NCBI GenBank assembly: GCA_903825065.1
Contig: CAIJZG010000015.1
Span: forward strand, 1 to 7,628
From: an uncultured Bacteroidota bacterium
Lineage (GTDB): Bacteria > Bacteroidota > Bacteroidia > Chitinophagales > Chitinophagaceae
Direction: 5' to 3'
Length of the DNA stretch: 7,628 nt
How positions within the stretch are numbered: the first letter of the stretch is position 1; every line of letters begins with the position of its first letter. This document shows positions 1-5,084 of the stretch, piece after piece. The notes under the pieces are model-generated. The model ran no database searches. It saw only the letters and a list, made by a program, of their open reading frames with translations, and was not told the origin of the DNA. The translations under genes were made by a program, and so were the position numbers.

Positions 1-66
1 AACAATCATTAACAGATTTTCCAGGCGGTTCTTATCCTGACTTTTATTTTCTATTTGTAATATCAT
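1..66 (-). CDS. Possible 5' end of an unidentified minus-strand gene (partial)
   Basis: On the minus strand an ATG at 66-64 opens a reading frame of 22 codons that stays open to the window edge. It begins MILQIENKSQDKNRLENLL, a hydrophilic sequence that could be the start of a small cytoplasmic protein. A weak purine stretch (AGAGA) lies just before the ATG. I do not recognise the product. It would be divergent from msrA, leaving 134 bp between the two starts. The alternative is a plus-strand gene tail: the third plus frame is open from position 3 to a TAA at 111-113 (about 36 codons). Neither fragment is long enough to exclude chance. Confidence 0.22.
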   Translation of the reverse strand, partial: MILQIENKSQDKNRLENLLMIV

Positions 67-126
67 ATTCTCTGGGGGCAGACGGCAACGTAAAAATAAG
101 CTTTCTAGTATAAATGACTTAAAAAA

Positions 127-134
127 TAGTTTTG
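127..134 (+). promoter_or_regulatory. Candidate Bacteroidota -7 element for msrA
   Basis: TAGTTTTG matches the Bacteroidota sigma-A -7 consensus TAnnTTTG at all six fixed positions and lies 66 bp before the msrA ATG. I see no convincing TTTG/TTG -33 element at the expected spacing of about 19 bp upstream. It is therefore only a half-supported promoter that could arise by chance in AT-rich DNA. Confidence 0.22.
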
Positions 135-200
135 GCGTTTAGTTTGTTAAAAAATGATTTTCATTAGCACCCTATTTTTTCTGTTTCGTATATTGTATCC

Positions 201-857
201 ATGAAATCAATTTTAAAACCCATATTTGTAGTTAATCTACTGATTATCATAGCATTAACAAGCTGCTCGCAAACACCTAAAACCTTATCTAAAATGAATA
301 CTGAAGCAATCCCAATGGGAATACATACAGACACTGCCACTTTTGGGGAAGGTTGTTTTTGGTGTACAGAAGCCTATTTCCAAAGACTAAAAGGTGTTTA
401 TAAAGTAATTAGTGGCTATGGTGGAGGTCATGTAGAGAACCCTAGTTACCAGGAAGTTTGTGATAAAAAAACTGGCCATGTAGAACTTTGTCAGATCATT
501 TACGACCCTAAACAAATTAGTTATGATGAACTTTTAGAAGTGTTCTGGAAAACGCATGATCCCACAACTTTCGACCGTCAAGGGAATGACGAAGGGCCTC
601 AATATCGATCTGTGATTTTTTACAAAACTGAAATCGAAAAAAACAAAGCAGCACAATATAAATTGGCTCTAGACCAATCTGGTTCATGGCCACGACCAAT
701 TGTAACAGCCATTGAACCATTTAAAAACTTTTATCCTGCAGAGAATTATCATCAAAACTATTATAACGATAATCAAAATCAAGGATACTGTCGTTTTGTG
801 ATACAACCAAAACTCGAAAAATTCGAAAAAGTTTTTAAAAATAAATTGAAGAATTAA
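201..857 (+). CDS. msrA: Peptide-methionine (S)-S-oxide reductase MsrA, predicted lipoprotein
   Basis: MsrA reduces the S-epimer of methionine sulfoxide in proteins back to methionine, repairing oxidative damage. The 218-residue product starts with a lipoprotein signal peptide: a hydrophobic stretch at about 8-19, then the lipobox L-T-S-C with the lipidated cysteine at C22. It is therefore probably membrane-anchored outside the cytoplasm. The MsrA core follows. The catalytic motif GCFWC spans 51-55, with the nucleophile at C52. The GHVE segment supplies E95, the QGND and QYRS segment lies near 127-137, and QGYCRFV carries the likely resolving cysteine C197. There is no fused MsrB domain. Most MsrA proteins have GCFWG; a second cysteine at this site (C55) is, as I recall, frequent in Bacteroidota. 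The start is the first ATG after an in-frame TAG at 165-167. The M1 peptidase gene follows 51 nt downstream on the same strand, so co-transcription is possible. Confidence 0.95.
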   Translation: MKSILKPIFVVNLLIIIALTSCSQTPKTLSKMNTEAIPMGIHTDTATFGEGCFWCTEAYFQRLKGVYKVISGYGGGHVENPSYQEVCDKKTGHVELCQIIYDPKQISYDELLEVFWKTHDPTTFDRQGNDEGPQYRSVIFYKTEIEKNKAAQYKLALDQSGSWPRPIVTAIEPFKNFYPAENYHQNYYNDNQNQGYCRFVIQPKLEKFEKVFKNKLKN

Positions 858-908
858 ACTAGCATGATAAATTGATTGGGCTTTAGATTCTTAAACATAA
901 TTTTATAC

Positions 909-2606
909 ATGAAAACTAAACTCTTTGTATTTAGCTTATTAATAAGTTTGAGTATGAATTTTTCTCAAGCCCAAAAAGGAGAAAAAAAATATACAAGAGC
1001 CGACACATTAAGAGGAACTATTGGTGTTGAAAGAGCCTGGTGGAATATTCAATTCTATGATTTACACGTTACACCAAATATAATCGATAAAACAATTAAT
1101 GGATTTGTTGACATTAGTTATCAGGTTTTGAAGAAAGACAAAACTATGCAAATTGATTTACAACAACCGTTGGTAATTGATAGTGCATTTGATTACAATA
1201 GTAAGAGTCAAATCAATTTAAATTTCGAAAGAGATGGTAATGTTTATTGGATCCATTACCCAAAATATCCAAATATTGGTGAAGAAAAAACAATCCGTAT
1301 CTATTATAAGGGCATACCGCAAGAAGCAAAAAATCCACCCTGGGGGGGAGGTGTTACCTGGACGAAAGACAGTCTAGGGAATCCAGTTGTAAGCACTACT
1401 TGTCAGGGTTTAGGCGCAAGTGTTTGGTGGCCTTGCAAAGATCATCAAAGTGATGAGCCTGAAAGAGGAGCAAGAATTTCAATCACTACACCGGATACAT
1501 TAATGGATGTTTCAAATGGTCAATTAACTAATATCATAAACATACCCAAGACTCATCAAAAAACCTGGATATGGGAAGTAAAGAATCCCATCAACAATTA
1601 TAGCCTTTCCATGAACATCGCCAAATATGTATCATTTTCTGATACACTTAAGGGTGAAGGAGGCATATTGCCTTTAAATTTTTATATATTACCCTATCAT
1701 TTAGATAATGCTAAAATTCAGTTCCAACAAGCAAAAACCATGTTGCATTGTTTTGAATTTTGGTTAGGGAAATATCCATTTTATGAAGATGGATACAAAT
1801 TGATCGAAGTACCTTATCTGGGTATGGAACACCAAAGTGCGGTTACTTATGGAAACAAATTTAAAAATGGATATTTAGGAAGAGATTTATCAGGAACTGG
1901 CTGGGGATTAAAATGGGATTTTATTATTATACACGAAAGTGGTCATGAGTGGTTTGGAAACAATATAACCAGTAATGATATTGCAGATATGTGGGTACAC
2001 GAAGGCCTGACTAATTTTATGGAAACATTGTATACCCAATGGCTAAGTGGCAAACAAGCTGGCAATGAATACAATTTTGGAATTCGAAAAAATATCACTA
2101 ACCGCTCTCCTATTATAGGTAAATATGGCGTGAATGCAGAAGGGGGAAATGACATGTATTATAAAGGTTCCAATATGATACAGACTATTAGAAATAGTAT
2201 GGATGACGACAGCTTATTTCGTAAAACATTACGAAACATGAATGCCGTATTTTATCATAAAACAGTGATGTCTACCGAAATCGAGTCATTCATTAGTAGG
2301 TCTGCTGGATATGATTACTCTCATGTTTTTGATCAATATTTAAGAAATACAGATATCCCGGAACTACAATTATCCTATCAAAAAGACAAGCAAAAATTAT
2401 TCTTCAGATGGACAAATTGCATAGAAGGATTTGATTTGCCAATTACTTTAAGGACAGATAAAGACAAAAAGAAATTAGCACCAAAGAAAGACAATTGGAA
2501 CTCGATCGACGTTACAGAACAAGAAGCTGGATTCTTTAATCCTGCAGCAATAGAAATGAAATATTATATCAAAGTGAGAGAATTATCAAGTACCGATTCA
2601 TTTTAG
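909..2606 (+). CDS. Secreted M1-family zinc aminopeptidase
   Basis: This is a gluzincin metallopeptidase expected to remove N-terminal residues from peptides outside the cytoplasm. The chosen ATG gives 565 residues and a clean signal peptide with probable cleavage after A21 (SQA/QKG). The same frame also opens at a TTG at 876, but that would put 11 residues in front of the signal peptide, so I reject it. The N-terminal part is the M1 beta-sandwich domain, including the motif PPWGGG, which corresponds to PPWDGG in relatives I recall. The substrate-binding exopeptidase motif appears as GMEHQ (305-309) instead of GAMEN. The zinc site is HESGH (H342, E343, H346) with E365 exactly 18 residues after H346, giving the full HExxH-x18-E pattern. 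Y417 in YYKG fits the transition-state tyrosine. The C-terminal tail after about residue 470 is a short beta-rich segment, not the long helical domain of the large PepN or APN enzymes. The flippase gene starts 9 nt after the stop. Confidence 0.92.
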   Translation: MKTKLFVFSLLISLSMNFSQAQKGEKKYTRADTLRGTIGVERAWWNIQFYDLHVTPNIIDKTINGFVDISYQVLKKDKTMQIDLQQPLVIDSAFDYNSKSQINLNFERDGNVYWIHYPKYPNIGEEKTIRIYYKGIPQEAKNPPWGGGVTWTKDSLGNPVVSTTCQGLGASVWWPCKDHQSDEPERGARISITTPDTLMDVSNGQLTNIINIPKTHQKTWIWEVKNPINNYSLSMNIAKYVSFSDTLKGEGGILPLNFYILPYHLDNAKIQFQQAKTMLHCFEFWLGKYPFYEDGYKLIEVPYLGMEHQSAVTYGNKFKNGYLGRDLSGTGWGLKWDFIIIHESGHEWFGNNITSNDIADMWVHEGLTNFMETLYTQWLSGKQAGNEYNFGIRKNITNRSPIIGKYGVNAEGGNDMYYKGSNMIQTIRNSMDDDSLFRKTLRNMNAVFYHKTVMSTEIESFISRSAGYDYSHVFDQYLRNTDIPELQLSYQKDKQKLFFRWTNCIEGFDLPITLRTDKDKKKLAPKKDNWNSIDVTEQEAGFFNPAAIEMKYYIKVRELSSTDSF

Positions 2607-2615
2607 AATAAACTT

Positions 2616-4133
2616 ATGGGCAGTATCCGGAAACAAACAATCATCTCCAGCTTACTGGTGTATTTCGGATTTTTTATTGGTGCTATTAATATATTTTTTT
2701 ATACCAAAATCGGAACCCAACATGGTGCATTTACTGCAGAACAATTTGGCTTAACGCGTATCTTTTTTGATTACGCTCAAAATATGTATGCGTTTAGTAG
2801 CTTGGGAGTTATTCCAATTATTTACAAATTCTATCCTTATTATAAAGACAATTTAGCAGAACACGAAATTGACCTAATGAGCTGGGCTATGATAACGGCT
2901 TTATTGGGTTTCCTTTTAATATTAATTGCAGGTTTTTATTTTGAACCATTATTTGTAAAACAATTCTCAGTACGATCAAAATTAATTATTCATTATTATT
3001 TTTGGATGTTCCCATTTGCAATGGGAATGCTATTCTTTTCAGTGATAGAGGGATTTTGCTGGGGAATCCAAAAAACTGTGATCTCAAATTTTCTAAAAGA
3101 AACTGGTTTAAGAATTTTCACCCTGGGGTTGATATTATTATTTTATTTCAAAATAATATCTTTTGATTTATACATTAAAATATTTGCACTCTTATACCTA
3201 GCGATATTTTTTATTCTTGCAATTTATTTGTATCAAACAAAACGTTTACACTTTCCTTTTGTATTAAGCAGGGTAACAAAAAAATTTAAGAAAAAAATAC
3301 TTGCTATGCAAGCGTTGATTTTTGGAGGCACGCTTATTGCATCAATAGCCGCAACAATAGATAGCTTTATTATTGCCAAGTTTATGGGATTAGGTGTTGT
3401 GGCCGTTTTTGGCCTTGCACAGTATGCCGCAAATCTTGTACAAGTGCCACAGAGAAGTATACAATCTATTTCTGCTGGCGTTTTATCAAGGGCTTGGAAG
3501 GATAAGAATATGATTGAAATTGAAAGAATTTATAAACGCTCTTGTATTAACTTATTACTAATATCACTTTTTATATTTGGAAACCTTTGGCTTAACGCAT
3601 ATCAAGGATTACAAGTGTTGAATATTCAAAAGGAATACGAGGGAGGCATGGCAGTAATTTTCATATTAGGAATGGTAAGGATAATTGACGCTGGAACTGG
3701 ATTGAATAATATAGTCATTAACACATCCACTTATTGGAAATTTGATTTTTATAGCGGAGTTATTTTGCTTGCATTTCGACTTCCGCTAACTTATTTTCTT
3801 ATTAAAAATTATGGAATCATTGGTTCTGCATTTGCCGAATTAGTAGCTTTTGGCTTATATAATTTTATTCGATTTGAATTTCTCAGACGGAAATTTAATA
3901 TGCAGCCTTTCAATGCTAAAACAATTTATGCCATTTTTTTAGCAGTCGTCATTTATGCAATTAGTTATCTATTAGGTCGGAATTTTTCGGGATGGATAGG
4001 TATTTTCTTCAGAACAATTACTTTTTCTACTTTATTTAGCATTAGTATTTATTATTGGAAGATTACTCCTGATGCAGCACAGCTTGTCCAACATTTTCAA
4101 GAGCGATTTAAAAAGAATAAGTTCATCCATTAA
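2616..4133 (+). CDS. Flippase-like polysaccharide/lipid transporter (MOP superfamily, Wzx-like)
   Basis: This 505-residue protein is almost entirely hydrophobic, with about 12-14 predicted membrane spans (for example around 9-29, 86-110, 125-147, 164-184, 186-206, 229-248, 253-276, 311-329, 376-396, 400-420, 434-454 and 461-481). Short basic loops such as residues 219-227 separate them. Length, topology and the opening pattern (a short basic N-terminus leading into the first helix) fit the oligosaccharide flippase/polysaccharide biosynthesis branch of the MOP exporter superfamily. Members move lipid-linked glycans across the inner membrane. The substrate cannot be read from sequence, and no glycosyltransferase genes lie alongside, so a role in O-antigen or capsule export is only inferred. 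The ATG lies 9 nt after the M1 peptidase stop, suggesting an operon. The 3' end overlaps the convergent NlpC/P60 gene by 4 bp, leaving no room for an intergenic terminator. Confidence 0.8.
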   Translation: MGSIRKQTIISSLLVYFGFFIGAINIFFYTKIGTQHGAFTAEQFGLTRIFFDYAQNMYAFSSLGVIPIIYKFYPYYKDNLAEHEIDLMSWAMITALLGFLLILIAGFYFEPLFVKQFSVRSKLIIHYYFWMFPFAMGMLFFSVIEGFCWGIQKTVISNFLKETGLRIFTLGLILLFYFKIISFDLYIKIFALLYLAIFFILAIYLYQTKRLHFPFVLSRVTKKFKKKILAMQALIFGGTLIASIAATIDSFIIAKFMGLGVVAVFGLAQYAANLVQVPQRSIQSISAGVLSRAWKDKNMIEIERIYKRSCINLLLISLFIFGNLWLNAYQGLQVLNIQKEYEGGMAVIFILGMVRIIDAGTGLNNIVINTSTYWKFDFYSGVILLAFRLPLTYFLIKNYGIIGSAFAELVAFGLYNFIRFEFLRRKFNMQPFNAKTIYAIFLAVVIYAISYLLGRNFSGWIGIFFRTITFSTLFSISIYYWKITPDAAQLVQHFQERFKKNKFIH

Positions 4134-4837
4134 TGTATTCGTCCACCACCTCTGAATTTCGGTTGCCAATATTTATCATTCAAATCGCTTATCATTACGC
4201 CACCACTTGTGGCAGCATGAACAAATTTATTGTTTTGAAGATACACACCCACATGTGTAATGTTTTTGCTTCTTCTTCCGGTTGTATGAAAGAAAACAAG
4301 GTCTCCCTCTTTTAACTGGCCATCTTCCACATTTTGAGAAGCATTGAACTGTTCCTGAGCTGTTCGTGGGAGATTTGTGTTATAAATATCTCTAAAAAGT
4401 ATTTGTGTAAATGCAGAACAGTCTAAACAGTTTTCGGTAACCCCACCCAAACAGTATTTAGTTCCCCACCATTTATCTATTTCGTCCAATAACCCAATAT
4501 TATTTAATCTTTCAACGGGCACACCAATCAAAACTGAATATTTTAATTGGAGATAACTTGCGTTTTGAACATTGAATAAAGGATCATCTGATTTTGGTTT
4601 TGAAATATTAACCCCCTCATTCCGAGTATTGGCAGTACTTGATTTTTGTTTAGAAGTAACCACTGAACCAGGTGTAACTTCAATATTATCCAGAAACTCA
4701 GTTTTACCACCAGATTTGGACTTTTTTTTCACCGACTCGCTACTATTATTGTCCTTTGAGGATAGTTGCCTAAAAGTTCTACAACTTGTAAAAGTTGTTA
4801 ATAGTCCAATAAAAAAAATTAGATAAGATTTTTTCAT
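4130..4837 (-). CDS. NlpC/P60 family peptidoglycan hydrolase, predicted lipoprotein
   Basis: This is a cysteine peptidase of the type that cleaves bonds in peptidoglycan stem peptides. The chosen start gives 235 residues with a lipoprotein signal peptide (MKKSYLIFFIGLL) and lipobox F-T-S-C, lipidated at C19. An upstream ATG at 4939 would add 34 residues before this signal and is rejected. Residues 20-100 are a Ser/Lys/Asn-rich, probably disordered linker. A helical segment (LQLKYSVLIGVPVERL, then WWGTKY) precedes the NlpC/P60 domain. The catalytic triad is C140 (LDCSAF), H195 (THVGVYL) and H207 (FVHAATSGG). The LPRTAQEQ and EGDLVFF motifs are intact, and the protein ends in GGGRIH. C129 and C137 are two additional cysteines close to the nucleophile, where relatives usually have Tyr/Arg and Gly. 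The gene stands alone on this strand, convergent with the flippase gene and divergent from dnaE. Confidence 0.92.
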   Translation of the reverse strand: MKKSYLIFFIGLLTTFTSCRTFRQLSSKDNNSSESVKKKSKSGGKTEFLDNIEVTPGSVVTSKQKSSTANTRNEGVNISKPKSDDPLFNVQNASYLQLKYSVLIGVPVERLNNIGLLDEIDKWWGTKYCLGGVTENCLDCSAFTQILFRDIYNTNLPRTAQEQFNASQNVEDGQLKEGDLVFFHTTGRRSKNITHVGVYLQNNKFVHAATSGGVMISDLNDKYWQPKFRGGGRIH

Positions 4838-4903
4838 GCTTGCCCTGCAATATAAGTTGTGCTGCTTAAAAGGCAAAATATCTGAGAAAATAACCTCATT
4901 TCT

Positions 4904-4919
4904 ACAATTCTCGAATTGT
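4904..4919. repeat. Inverted repeat, candidate operator
   Basis: ACAATTC-TC-GAATTGT is a perfect dyad with 7-bp arms and a 2-bp centre, about 67 bp upstream of the NlpC/P60 start. It directly abuts the DnaA-box match at 4921. It has the size and spacing of a binding site for a dimeric transcription factor. No regulator gene lies nearby to suggest which one. Confidence 0.4.
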
Positions 4920-4920
4920 T

Positions 4921-4929
4921 TGTGGATAA
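4921..4929 (-). promoter_or_regulatory. DnaA-box match (TTATCCACA)
   Basis: The plus strand reads TGTGGATAA, the reverse complement of TTATCCACA, the high-affinity DnaA-box sequence known from other bacteria. A weaker copy with 7 of 9 matches (TGTGGAAAT) begins at 4959. DnaA binding here could influence the divergent promoters of dnaE and the NlpC/P60 gene. A single exact 9-mer in AT-rich DNA can also arise by chance, and there is no box cluster of the kind expected at a replication origin. Confidence 0.3.
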
Positions 4930-4943
4930 ATAAAATCAATATT

Positions 4944-4973
4944 TTTCCAACGTTTCGATGTGGAAATATTTCC
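4944..4973. repeat. Overlapping hairpin and 12-bp palindrome
   Basis: TTTCCA (4944-4949) and TGGAAA (4961-4966) form an inverted repeat with an 11-nt loop. The second arm runs into the perfect palindrome GGAAATATTTCC (4962-4973). The structure lies about 110-140 bp before the dnaE start. It could be an operator or coincidental AT-rich symmetry. It lacks the GC-rich stem and following T-run of an intrinsic terminator. Confidence 0.35.
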
Positions 4974-5084
4974 TTTCAAAAAACTGAGTTTGTAACGATA
5001 TTTGATTAAATCATCTTTTTAGAAGTCCCTAATAAATAGCTAATTACTTTTCATTATTACTTTTATACCAAATAATCCAGCTGA

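Larger units (their letters stand above)
4838..5084. other. Divergent intergenic region between the NlpC/P60 gene and dnaE
   Basis: These 247 bp should hold the promoters of both divergent genes. The region is AT-rich with no credible small ORF. It contains a 7-bp-arm inverted repeat, an exact DnaA-box match and a 12-bp palindrome, listed separately. Promoter elements are unclear. For dnaE, GATATTTG at 4997-5004 differs from the Bacteroidota -7 consensus at one fixed position, and TTTC ends exactly 19 bp upstream of it. For the NlpC/P60 gene, a minus-strand TTTG at 4877-4874 lies 19 bp before TATATTG, but that would leave only a few bases of leader. Confidence 0.5.

Noticed and set aside
876..905. 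Promoter for the M1 gene: TTG at 876 with 19-bp spacing to TAATTTTA at 898
   Set aside because: Spacing fits the Bacteroidota pattern, but transcription would begin at or inside the ATG at 909 and the -7 element has a mismatch; read-through from msrA is simpler.
876..908. TTG start at 876 for the M1 peptidase gene
   Set aside because: It would add 11 residues in front of a complete signal peptide; the ATG at 909 gives the natural secreted form.
4572..4826. 84-codon plus-strand frame antisense to the NlpC/P60 gene
   Set aside because: It is the complement of the Ser/Lys-rich linker of a clear gene, and its product has no recognisable features.
4838..4939. 34-residue N-terminal extension of the NlpC/P60 protein from an ATG at 4939
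   Set aside because: The extension precedes a complete lipoprotein signal peptide starting at 4837 and runs through the DnaA-box region, so it is more likely non-coding.
4921..4973. Replication origin near dnaE
   Set aside because: There is only one exact and one weak DnaA box, with no box cluster and no dnaA gene in view.
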